Positions 8,353 to 14,915 of a DNA stretch of 21,322 nucleotides are shown here, piece after piece. The position numbers were made by a program, and so were the translations under genes. Numbering within the stretch: position 1 is the stretch's first letter; the number at the start of each line of letters is the position of its first letter. The DNA comes from a virus. The notes beneath the pieces were generated by a model. That model saw nothing but the letters and a program-made list of their open reading frames with translations. It made no database searches and was not told where the DNA came from. The stretch spans positions 1 through 21,322 of the IMG/VR virus record IMGVR_UViG_3300042319_000198. One strand, 5' to 3'.

Positions 8353-9168
8353 ATGACTAAGAATTTACTACAATCTGTAATGCTTAAGCCTGCAATGAAA
8401 AAGAATAATATTCTTGATAGTGATGCTTTAATTGAAAAAATTAAGCATGGGTATATTATTAATCGTGGACCAAAGCAAACACAAAAGAAAACTTTTGCCC
8501 CGTCTACAATTGCATACTCACACGGAGAGTGCCCTAGGTATTGGTATCTAGCATTTGACGGTCAGATGTTTGAAGATAATGCAGATGCTTACGGAGCAGC
8601 AAACATGACTGCTGGAACCTTGTCTCACGCAAGAATTCAAAACGCTATGATGAATGCTGGCATTGTTAAGATTTATCGTGATGACAATAATGAAGAGACT
8701 ACTGAATTTAAAATTCGTCATGATGATCCACCTATCTTTGGATATGGTGATGTTATGCTTGATTGGGAAGGCGAAGAGATTGTTGGCGAAATCAAGACAA
8801 TGCTTAACGAAGGTTTTGAGTATCGCAAAAACTCTATGAAGCCAAAGACTGGTCACTTAATTCAGTTGCTTATCTATATGAAAATCCTTGGTAAGAAAAA
8901 GGGTGTTCTTATTTATGAAAACAAAAATAACCATGAACTACTTATTCTGCCAGTTGAGGTAGATGATAACTATCGTGAATGGATTGATAACGCATTTCAA
9001 TGGATGCGTGAAGTTCGCAAAGCCTGGGAAGCCAGAACTCTTCCTACCAAAAACTACCGATCTAATTCTAAAATTTGCAAGACATGTCCAATTCAAAAGG
9101 CTTGTTCAGATGCTGGAGAAGGCGTAGTAAAGATTAAATCAATGGAGAAGTTAGTTGAAACTATGTAG
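8353..9168 (+). CDS. Cas4/RecB-like PD-(D/E)XK exonuclease with Fe-S cysteines
   Basis: Predicted ssDNA exonuclease of the Cas4/AddB-type group, 271 aa. The nuclease core shows His92, G-Y-G-D-V with Asp133, G-E-I-K with Glu146 and Lys148, and Q-L-L-I-Y (Gln171 to Tyr175), matching motifs I-III and QhxxY. Four cysteines typical of the iron-sulfur cluster are present: Cys60 in G-E-C-P-R-Y-W-Y, and Cys242, Cys245 and Cys251 in C-K-T-C-P-I-Q-K-A-C. In phages such proteins process DNA ends for recombination. The start is placed at ATG 8353 because AAAGGA at 8342-8347 lies five bases upstream; the ATG at 8347 would overlap that site. No cas1 or CRISPR array is nearby, so a replication and repair role is likely. 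Confidence 0.85.
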   Translation: MTKNLLQSVMLKPAMKKNNILDSDALIEKIKHGYIINRGPKQTQKKTFAPSTIAYSHGECPRYWYLAFDGQMFEDNADAYGAANMTAGTLSHARIQNAMMNAGIVKIYRDDNNEETTEFKIRHDDPPIFGYGDVMLDWEGEEIVGEIKTMLNEGFEYRKNSMKPKTGHLIQLLIYMKILGKKKGVLIYENKNNHELLILPVEVDDNYREWIDNAFQWMREVRKAWEARTLPTKNYRSNSKICKTCPIQKACSDAGEGVVKIKSMEKLVETM

Positions 9169-9445
9169 TAGATGCGATGCCTACTTTGATCCTAAAGTAA
9201 GTTATCAGATATATTGCGGTAATACTTGTAGAGATGAGGCTACAAGAGAAAAGATTGCCGAAAGATATCATCTAACACGAAGTCAAAGACGAATTGGTAA
9301 GATAAGAAAATGCCTTGGTGGATGCGGAGTTTCTTTATCAATATACAATGAGTCTGGATTCTGCTCTAATTGTAATATAAGTGAAAAAGAAGTAGCAAAG
9401 ATGATTAAAGAGTTGAAAGGGTTTATTGAGTATGAGCAAGAATAA
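9155..9445 (+). CDS. Double zinc-ribbon protein, 96 aa
   Basis: Starts at TTG 9155, supported by GGAG at 9144-9147 seven bases upstream, and overlaps the Cas4-like gene by 14 bases. Two cysteine sets are visible. The first is C4-x2-C7 with C21-x3-C25 (Y-C-G-N-T-C-R-D-E), typical of a treble-clef or zinc-ribbon fold. The second is C53-x3-C57 with C70-x2-C73. A basic segment (R-S-Q-R-R-I-G-K-I-R-K) joins them. The protein ends in an amphipathic helix. It lies between two nuclease genes, so nucleic-acid binding is plausible, but no catalytic motif such as HNH is seen. Confidence 0.75.
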   Translation: MKLCSRCDAYFDPKVSYQIYCGNTCRDEATREKIAERYHLTRSQRRIGKIRKCLGGCGVSLSIYNESGFCSNCNISEKEVAKMIKELKGFIEYEQE

Positions 9446-10019
9446 GTGGGGCCTAGAGTTACGTCCAGAACGTATCTGTGCTATTGATGCTAGCACTAAA
9501 AGTCTTGCCTACGCAACATTTCATGATGGACAACTTAAAGAAGTCGGTAAGATTAACTTTGATGGTAAAGATATATATGAAAAAGTTATTGATGCTGGTA
9601 AAAAATCTAAAGGAATGTTTGATCATATTATAAATGTAGATGCTATTGTTATTGAACATACCGTGTTTATGAATAGCCCAAAAACTGCTGCAGACCTTGC
9701 ATTAGTTCAGGGTGCTTTGTTGGGTGCAGCAGGTCAGTCTGGGATCAATACTATTGGAAAAGTTTCTCCAATCACATGGCAAAACTTTATTGGCAATAAA
9801 AAGATTTCTAAAGATGAAAAACTTTTTTTAAGATCTAAAAATCCAGGTAAGTCAGAGGCTTGGCATAAGGCTAATGAGAGAGAATTAAGAAAACAAAGAA
9901 CTATAAACTTTATTAATCTTCAGTATGATAGGGCTATTACTGATAATGATGTTGCCGATGCTTGTGGTATTGGGCATTGGGCTGTAAAAAACTGGGCAAA
10001 GGCTATTGGCAATGAATAG
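9432..10019 (+). CDS. RuvC-like Holliday junction resolvase
   Basis: Predicted RNase H-fold endonuclease that cuts four-way junctions formed during recombination-driven replication, needed before packaging. The 195-aa protein has the acidic residues in RuvC order: C-A-I-D-A-S-T with Asp19, I-V-I-E-H-T with Glu75, and D-N-D-V-A-D-A-C-G-I-G with Asp173 and Asp176 near the C-terminus. The length is near that of bacterial RuvC (about 170). A basic insertion around 122-157 (K-K-I-S-K-D-E-K and R-E-L-R-K-Q-R) may contact DNA. ATG 9432 is used; an in-frame TTG at 9426 is closer to the AAAGGG at 9416-9421 and remains possible. The gene overlaps its neighbours on both sides. Confidence 0.85.
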   Translation: MSKNKWGLELRPERICAIDASTKSLAYATFHDGQLKEVGKINFDGKDIYEKVIDAGKKSKGMFDHIINVDAIVIEHTVFMNSPKTAADLALVQGALLGAAGQSGINTIGKVSPITWQNFIGNKKISKDEKLFLRSKNPGKSEAWHKANERELRKQRTINFINLQYDRAITDNDVADACGIGHWAVKNWAKAIGNE

Positions 10020-10257
10020 CGATGTTAAAAAGGCTGCTTTTCTAGAGCACCTGTTGTTGATGGGGGCTATTGAAATGGACGGTATTGACGGTGATACTGG
10101 AGAAATGCTATACTCTATTACGGACAAGTTAGAAGAGGTATCGCCACGTATGTTTGAGATGTTGTCAGAAGACTTTAATTCAAAAATGTATGAGATGATC
10201 TACACAGGTCCAAAAGTAATGAAGTGGAAATTTGATTCGGAGTTTTTTGATGGCTAA
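10012..10257 (+). CDS. Hypothetical acidic protein, 81 aa
   Basis: Not assigned to a named function. The ATG at 10012 lies within the final codons of the RuvC-like gene, with AAAGG at 9998-10002 nine bases upstream. The protein is acidic, with G-A-I-E-M-D-G-I-D-G-D-T-G-E-M-L-Y-S near 18-35, a pattern that looks like a compact strand-turn-strand unit, followed by a helical, Met-rich half ending in W-K-F-D-S-E-F-F-D-G. No cysteine pairs or membrane segment are present. It is co-transcribed with recombination genes by position. Confidence 0.7.
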   Translation: MNSDVKKAAFLEHLLLMGAIEMDGIDGDTGEMLYSITDKLEEVSPRMFEMLSEDFNSKMYEMIYTGPKVMKWKFDSEFFDG

Positions 10258-10402
10258 ATTATACACAAACGAAGTTTGGCTTCGCAAAAGATACCTTGTA
10301 GATAAGAAATCTCCAGAAGAAATTGCAAAAGAATGTGGGGCAAGCATAGAAACTATTTATGTATACCTTGCTAAATTCGGACTAAGGAAGTCAAGACGAT
10401 GA
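10250..10402 (+). CDS. Small helix-turn-helix DNA-binding protein, 50 aa
   Basis: Fifty-residue protein starting at ATG 10250, overlapping the previous gene by eight bases, with CGGAG at 10238-10242 as ribosome binding site. It is almost entirely one basic helix-turn-helix: W-L-R-K-R-Y, then S-P-E-E-I-A-K-E-C-G as the first helix, A-S-I-E-T-I-Y-V-Y-L as the recognition helix, and F-G-L-R-K-S-R-R as a basic tail. The same pattern occurs in resolvase-type and homing-endonuclease-associated domains. As a free-standing protein it may be a small transcription regulator. Its stop overlaps the next start (ATGA). Confidence 0.7.
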   Translation: MAKLYTNEVWLRKRYLVDKKSPEEIAKECGASIETIYVYLAKFGLRKSRR

Positions 10403-10527
10403 ATAAAATGCAAAAAATAGTTATTGGTTTGGGTATTGCTGGAGCAGTAGGACTAACCTATGTCATAACAGCGTTAAAAGGTTTGCCAGAAGCATTTGAA
10501 TGGGAAGAGGATGAAGAAGATGAGTGA
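10399..10527 (+). CDS. Single-pass membrane micro-protein with acidic tail, 42 aa
   Basis: ATG 10399 overlaps the stop of the HTH gene as ATGA, and AAGGA at 10385-10389 precedes it by nine bases. The 42-residue protein has a short basic start (M-N-K-M-Q-K), one hydrophobic helix at about 7-26 rich in Gly, Ile, Val and Ala, then L-P-E-A-F-E-W-E-E-D-E-E-D-E, a strongly acidic C-terminus. The charges predict either orientation poorly. Nothing identifies its role; possibilities include a membrane anchor for replication or an inhibitor of host membrane proteins. It overlaps the DUF3310 gene by eight bases. Confidence 0.6.
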   Translation: MNKMQKIVIGLGIAGAVGLTYVITALKGLPEAFEWEEDEEDE

Positions 10528-10762
10528 CAATCTAAATATTACGGTAGATCAAGTAAACCATCCAGCACACTACACTACCGACCCATCTGGTGTTGAGTGC
10601 ATTCAGATTACTCGCCATCGCAATTTTAATGTTGGTAATGCCTTTAAGTATTTGTGGAGAGCAGGACTTAAGGATGAGTCTAAAACTATTCAAGACTTAG
10701 AGAAAGCAATTTTTTATATCAAAGATGAAATCAATAGACTAGAGGGAAAATATGTCAACTGA
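10520..10762 (+). CDS. DUF3310 family protein (sometimes annotated nucleotide kinase)
   Basis: An 80-aa protein with the hallmark sequence of DUF3310: V-N-H-P-A-H-Y near 13-19, then G-V-E-C-I-Q-I-T-R-H, N-V-G-N-A-F-K-Y-L-W-R-A-G-L-K-D and a helical L-E-K-A-I-F-Y-I-K-D-E-I. The family is widespread in phages and often labelled nucleotide kinase because of a link to T7-like 1.7 proteins, but the short form lacks a P-loop and its biochemical role is unclear. ATG 10520 is chosen over an in-frame codon at 10496 because a GA-rich site (GAGG at 10507-10510) precedes it and the upstream choice would overlap the membrane protein gene further. Confidence 0.85.
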   Translation: MSDNLNITVDQVNHPAHYTTDPSGVECIQITRHRNFNVGNAFKYLWRAGLKDESKTIQDLEKAIFYIKDEINRLEGKYVN

Positions 10763-11288
10763 AGATGATCTAGTAAAACATCTTGATCAGGTCAACACTG
10801 TTGTCAGTGAGTATTTAAAAGGTAACGACCCTACAGTTATTTCAAAAGAACTAGACATTCCACGAACTCGTGTTGTATCTTTAATTAACGAGTGGAAAGT
10901 TATGGCATCTGCAAATGATGCTATTCGTGCCCGTGCAAAAGAGGCTCTTGCTGCTATGGATGCACATTATGCAAGGCTAATTGGAAAGTCTTATGAGGTT
11001 ATTGATGAAGCCTCTATGACTAATAACCTTAGTGCAAAAACTGCAGCAATTAAACTTGTTATGGATATTGAGTCTAAGCGTATTGATATGCTACAAAAGG
11101 CTGGTCTTCTTGAGAATAAAGAACTGGCAGAAGAGATGGTTGAGATTGAACGCCGTCAAGAAGTTCTTGTTGGAATCTTAAGAGATATTGCTTCTGAGCA
11201 TCCAGAAATTCGTGATATTATTATGCAACGCCTTTCTGCTATTGCTAAAGAAGGGGAAGTGATTACAGTTGTCCACGATGTTCAATGA
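10752..11288 (+). CDS. terS: Terminase small subunit
   Basis: Recognises phage DNA and loads the large subunit for packaging. The 178-aa protein has an N-terminal helix-turn-helix at about 18-50 (V-S-E-Y-L-K-G-N-D-P-T-V-I-S-K-E-L and then R-T-R-V-V-S-L-I-N-E-W), long helices in the middle (A-R-A-K-E-A-L-A-A-M-D-A, and A-A-I-K-L-V-M-D-I-E-S-K-R-I) suited to oligomerisation, and a short C-terminal tail. It directly precedes and overlaps the large subunit gene, which is the strongest argument for the call. The start ATG 10752 follows AGAGGGAAAA and overlaps the DUF3310 gene by 11 bases. Confidence 0.8.
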   Translation: MSTEDDLVKHLDQVNTVVSEYLKGNDPTVISKELDIPRTRVVSLINEWKVMASANDAIRARAKEALAAMDAHYARLIGKSYEVIDEASMTNNLSAKTAAIKLVMDIESKRIDMLQKAGLLENKELAEEMVEIERRQEVLVGILRDIASEHPEIRDIIMQRLSAIAKEGEVITVVHDVQ

Positions 11289-13053
11289 GTTCCTTGAAGT
11301 ACTGAAGGAAAATCATTTTGTTGAAAAACCTGTTGACGCAAAGACATTTGTTGAGTCTCCAGACTATCTTGGACAACCACAACTTTCAGATATTCAGTAT
11401 CAAATTGTTGAGGCAATGAGTCAGATTTATCGCAAAGAAGATCTTATAGATATTATGGGGGATGCTGGAGAAGCATACTTTAATAAGTACACTAAGAATG
11501 AAATCATCCTGCAACTTGGCAAGGGATCTGGAAAAGACTTCGTATCCACAGTAGCATGTGCATACACTGTGTATAAACTATTATGCCTTAAAGACCCAGC
11601 AGTGTACTATGGCAAGCCAGCAGGAGATGCTATTGATATTATTAACGTGGCTATTAACGCTCAACAGGCTAAGAATGTTTTCTTTAAAGGTTTTAAATCT
11701 AAGATTGAAAGATCCCCTTGGTTTGCTGGAAAGTATAATGCTAAGGCAGACTCAATTGATTTTGATAAATCTGTAACTGTTTACTCTGGTCACTCAGAGC
11801 GTGAGTCACACGAAGGTTTGAACTTGTTTATGGCAGTCCTTGATGAGATCTCTGGCTTTGCATCAGAGGTTGGAACTGGAAATGAGCAGGGCAAGACTGC
11901 TGAAAATATCTATAAAGCATTTCGTGGTACTGTAGACTCTCGCTTCCCTGATCTTGGCAAGGTTGTTCTTCTTTCATTCCCCCGTTATCAGGGCGACTTT
12001 ATTTCACAAAGATATGAATCAGTCATTGCTGAAAAAGAAACTATTGAGCGCAAGCATACTTTTATTATGAATCCAGATCTGCCACACGAAGATCCAGGGA
12101 ATAGGTTTGAAATTTCTTGGGATGAAGACACTATTCTTTCATACAAAATTCCAAGGGTATTAGCATTTAAAAGACCAACTTGGGAAGTAAACCCTACCAG
12201 AAAGATTGATGACTTTAAGATTGCTTTTTACACAGACCTTGCAGATGCAATGATGCGCTTTGCATGTATGCCTACGTATGCATCAGATGCATTTTTTAAG
12301 GATAGAACTAAACTAGAAAAAGTTATGACATTAAGAAATCCTCTAGACCAGTTTAGAAGGTTTGATGAGGCCTTTAAGCCAGACCCAGACAAGGTTTACT
12401 ATATTCACGCCGACCTTGCACAAAAGCATGATAAGTGTGCAGTAGCAATTTCTCACGTAGACAAGTGGGTAAACATTCAGGTTATTAAAGACTATGAACA
12501 AGTGGCTCCAATGGTAGTAGTAGATGCTGTTGCTTGGTGGGAACCAAGGGCAGAAGGCCCAGTTAACCTATCTGATGTAAAGAATTGGATTATTAATCTT
12601 CGCAGAGAAGGATTTAATATTGGAATGGTTTCTTTTGACCGTTGGCAGTCATTTGATATTCAGAATGAACTACAGGCAGTGGGAATAAGAACTGAAACAG
12701 TTTCTGTTGCAAAAAAACACTATGAAGATTTAGCAATGATGATATACGAAGAGCGTGTAGCAATTCCTATGATCCCAATATTGCTAGAAGAAATGTCTGA
12801 GTTAAAGATTATGAAGGGTAATCGTGTAGATCACCCCCGTAAGAAGTCTAAAGACTTGGCAGATGCTTTGGCTGGATCAGTATTTGGGGCAATATCACAT
12901 ACCCCAAAGACTACTAATACAGTCATTGAAGTACACACTTGGTCTTCTTCTTCTGCTCAACTTGCAGAGAAACGTAGATCTATGGTAGAATTAGAACCTA
13001 AGCAAATGACGGACGATGTTCGTGATTTCTTAGACAAATTCAACTTAATATAA
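11278..13053 (+). CDS. terL: Terminase large subunit
   Basis: DNA-packaging motor with ATPase and nuclease domains, 591 aa. The ATPase has G-K-G-S-G-K-D at 81-87 (Walker A) and M-A-V-L-D-E at 185-190 (Walker B Asp189 with catalytic Glu190). The C-terminal RNase H-like nuclease has I-H-A-D-L-A with Asp379, V-S-F-D-R-W with Asp454 and K-D-L-A-D-A-L-A-G with Asp529, the usual three-acid arrangement. ATG 11278 is used. A TTG at 11269 has better spacing to AAGGGGA (11251-11257) and cannot be excluded. Unusually, no portal gene follows; the next gene encodes an exported protein. Confidence 0.93.
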   Translation: MFNEFLEVLKENHFVEKPVDAKTFVESPDYLGQPQLSDIQYQIVEAMSQIYRKEDLIDIMGDAGEAYFNKYTKNEIILQLGKGSGKDFVSTVACAYTVYKLLCLKDPAVYYGKPAGDAIDIINVAINAQQAKNVFFKGFKSKIERSPWFAGKYNAKADSIDFDKSVTVYSGHSERESHEGLNLFMAVLDEISGFASEVGTGNEQGKTAENIYKAFRGTVDSRFPDLGKVVLLSFPRYQGDFISQRYESVIAEKETIERKHTFIMNPDLPHEDPGNRFEISWDEDTILSYKIPRVLAFKRPTWEVNPTRKIDDFKIAFYTDLADAMMRFACMPTYASDAFFKDRTKLEKVMTLRNPLDQFRRFDEAFKPDPDKVYYIHADLAQKHDKCAVAISHVDKWVNIQVIKDYEQVAPMVVVDAVAWWEPRAEGPVNLSDVKNWIINLRREGFNIGMVSFDRWQSFDIQNELQAVGIRTETVSVAKKHYEDLAMMIYEERVAIPMIPILLEEMSELKIMKGNRVDHPRKKSKDLADALAGSVFGAISHTPKTTNTVIEVHTWSSSSAQLAEKRRSMVELEPKQMTDDVRDFLDKFNLI

Positions 13054-13057
13054 AATC

Positions 13058-13075
13058 TCTAGCCTCAAGGCTGGA
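13058..13075 (+). other. Intercistronic hairpin after terL
   Basis: TCTAGCC at 13058-13064 and GGCTGGA at 13069-13075 form a seven-base-pair stem (one G-T pair) around the tetraloop TCAA, four bases after the terminase stop. No T-tract follows, so it is not a standard terminator. It could stabilise or process the mRNA between terminase and exported-protein genes. Confidence 0.4.
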
Positions 13076-13096
13076 ATAAAACAAACAAGGAGAAAG

Positions 13097-14803
13097 ATGA
13101 ATTCATTTAAGAAAATTGCCCTAGGACTCGCTGCAGCAATGTCCTTTGGCGTTATGTCAGCACTTCCGACAAGTGCTGCTGTAATTGCACCAGCACTAAC
13201 GATTGACTCTGCTACAGATACAATCACTGCAGGTGAGACTGCTACAGCAGTAGTAACATTGTCATTTATTTCAGAAACAGCAGCAGACACAGCAACGGTG
13301 CTATCTGCTATTTTTGCACAGCCATCAGGCTCATCAAAGAGTGCAACACTCTCATTGCTTGAAACAACAACCTCTGTAGTTACAATTGCAGCAGGAAGCC
13401 TTTCAGCAGATGTTAACTCAACAGTTGGAACACCAGGATATGTAACTGCAAAGTTTACAGTTTCATTGGTAGCACCAACAGTTGCGGGTACATACGAAGC
13501 ACGTATTCTTACAACTCGTCCAGCAACAGGTCCATCAGTTGCGTGGACAGTAACAGTTAAAGCAGCAGATGTTACACCTTCTGCAGCAACAACAACATCA
13601 ATTCTTAACTCTGGCGAAGTAACAACTGCAACAGCAGATGCCACAGTTTATGCACCAAAGGCTACTTCAGCAGATGCAGCAGCGGTAATCGTTGTTACAC
13701 CTAAGAATGCAGCAGGCGGAGCAGCAACTGAGTCAATTCTTGCAACAGTTTCAGGAACAGGTATGATTGGTTATGGCACAAATGCTACAACTATGACTGC
13801 TCTTGGTCGCTCAGTAGTTATTCCAACAGGAAATTACATTGGTGTATTTGCTGACGGTACAGCAGGAGTATCAACAATTACTCTTACAACCCTTACAGGT
13901 GCAGTTCTTGCAACTGAGAAGGTAACATTCTACGGAGATATTGCATCTATCGTAGCAACAGCAGTCAAGCCTGTTATTGCAACAGGATCAAATGCTTCAA
14001 CAATTAAGGCAGTGGCATATGATGCTGCTGGAGTAACAGTTGGAGCAGGAACACTCAATGCTTTCTCAAGCGATGTTTCAGTGGTATCCGATTCAGGAAC
14101 TGCAGCAACAATCGTAAATGGTGAAGCAGTGTTCACTCTTACAGGAGTCAAGACAGGCGGAGTCGCTGTAACTGTTAAGTCAGGTACAGTATCATCTGCT
14201 CCAGTTTCTACTCGTGTAGAGGGAACTGCAGCAACTGTTAAGTTGTCATTTGATAAGGAAGTTTATCTTCCAGGAGAAGCAGCAACTATCACAGTTCAGG
14301 TTCTTGATGCAGCAGGTCTTCCAGTATCTGGAAAGACACACGCTAACCTATTTGCTACAGGTGGAATTGTTCCTAACTATGCATTTGGATCATCATCTGA
14401 TGTACTAACTGCAACCTCAGTTACAACAGATACAGCAACTGTTAAGTCATACAAGGTATTTATGCCTTTGGCTGAAAACGTTGTTAAAATCTCAGCAACA
14501 GGCGGAACTTCACTTCCACTTGCTGGACAGGTTGTAGTAACAGCATCAGCAGAAGTTTCTAATGCATCAGCAAAGGCTGCTACAAAGGCTTCTGAAGAAG
14601 CAGCAAAGGCAGCCCAGGCTGCTACAGATGCAGCGATTGCTGCTTCAAAGGCTGCAGATGCTGCTACAGTACAGGCACAGGCTGCAGTTGATGCAGTTGC
14701 TAAATTGTCTGCAGATGTATCTGCACTAATTGCTTCACTTAAGAAGCAAATCACAGCACTAACCGCTTTGGTCGTAAAGATCCAAAAGAAGGTTAAGGCT
14801 TAA
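13097..14803 (+). CDS. Secreted beta-rich surface-type protein with C-terminal coiled coil
   Basis: A 568-aa protein with a clear Sec signal peptide: N-S-F-K-K, a hydrophobic core (I-A-L-G-L-A-A-A-M-S-F-G-V-M) and a probable cleavage after T-S-A at 25-27. The body (30-480) is Thr, Val, Ser and Ala rich with repeated strand patterns such as A-G-T-Y-E-A-R-I, P-T-G-N-Y-I-G-V-F-A-D-G and Y-L-P-G-E-A-A-T-I-T-V-Q-V-L-D-A, which look like immunoglobulin-like domains. The end (about 482-568) is an Ala/Lys helix likely to coil, finishing V-K-I-Q-K-K-V-K-A. No sorting signal or transmembrane anchor is seen. It resembles S-layer or adhesin proteins of Gram-positive cells more than a virion part. AAGGAG precedes the ATG. 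Codons look richer in G+C than those of the replication genes. A terminator follows. The function is unknown. Confidence 0.85.
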   Translation: MNSFKKIALGLAAAMSFGVMSALPTSAAVIAPALTIDSATDTITAGETATAVVTLSFISETAADTATVLSAIFAQPSGSSKSATLSLLETTTSVVTIAAGSLSADVNSTVGTPGYVTAKFTVSLVAPTVAGTYEARILTTRPATGPSVAWTVTVKAADVTPSAATTTSILNSGEVTTATADATVYAPKATSADAAAVIVVTPKNAAGGAATESILATVSGTGMIGYGTNATTMTALGRSVVIPTGNYIGVFADGTAGVSTITLTTLTGAVLATEKVTFYGDIASIVATAVKPVIATGSNASTIKAVAYDAAGVTVGAGTLNAFSSDVSVVSDSGTAATIVNGEAVFTLTGVKTGGVAVTVKSGTVSSAPVSTRVEGTAATVKLSFDKEVYLPGEAATITVQVLDAAGLPVSGKTHANLFATGGIVPNYAFGSSSDVLTATSVTTDTATVKSYKVFMPLAENVVKISATGGTSLPLAGQVVVTASAEVSNASAKAATKASEEAAKAAQAATDAAIAASKAADAATVQAQAAVDAVAKLSADVSALIASLKKQITALTALVVKIQKKVKA

Positions 14804-14821
14804 TTAGTCCAACAATTAAGG

Positions 14822-14850
14822 GGGTTAGCCAAGTGCTAGCCCTCTTTTTT
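14822..14850 (+). terminator. Rho-independent terminator
   Basis: GGGTTAGC at 14822-14829 pairs with GCTAGCCC at 14835-14842 (eight pairs, one G-T) around a five-base loop, followed by TCTTTTTT at 14843-14850. It lies 18 bases after the stop of the secreted protein gene and just before a predicted promoter, so it separates two transcription units. Confidence 0.9.
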
Positions 14851-14860
14851 GTACCTAAAA

Positions 14861-14871
14861 AATGATATAAT
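14861..14871 (+). promoter_or_regulatory. Extended -10 promoter (AATGATATAAT)
   Basis: TG-A-TATAAT with a perfect -10 hexamer at 14866-14871, immediately downstream of the terminator. No -35 consensus is seen at 17 bases, so it would depend on the extended -10 or a phage factor. The same 11 bases occur at 19331-19341 before the tail-type genes. Confidence 0.65.
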
Positions 14872-14878
14872 AGCCTTA

Positions 14879-14909
14879 ATAGTCATATCACCACTACGAC
14901 TATAAGGAG
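14879..14909 (+). promoter_or_regulatory. Leader hairpin and ribosome binding site that place an ATT start
   Basis: ATAGTC at 14879-14884 and GACTAT at 14898-14903 can form a six-base-pair stem that ends exactly at the AAGGAG at 14904-14909. Six bases after this ribosome binding site is ATT at 14916, in frame with the downstream protein. The next accepted start codon, TTG at 14928, is 18 bases from the site, too far for efficient initiation. Confidence 0.55.
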
Positions 14910-14915
14910 TTAAGT

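Noticed and set aside
8353-9168. Cas4-like gene as sign of a CRISPR system
   Set aside because: No cas1, cas2 or repeat array is present; free-standing Cas4-like nucleases are common in phages.
13045-13644. Antisense open frame of 199 codons opposite the first exported gene
   Set aside because: The sense strand has a signal peptide and ribosome binding site; the antisense frame is a biased-codon shadow with no start context.
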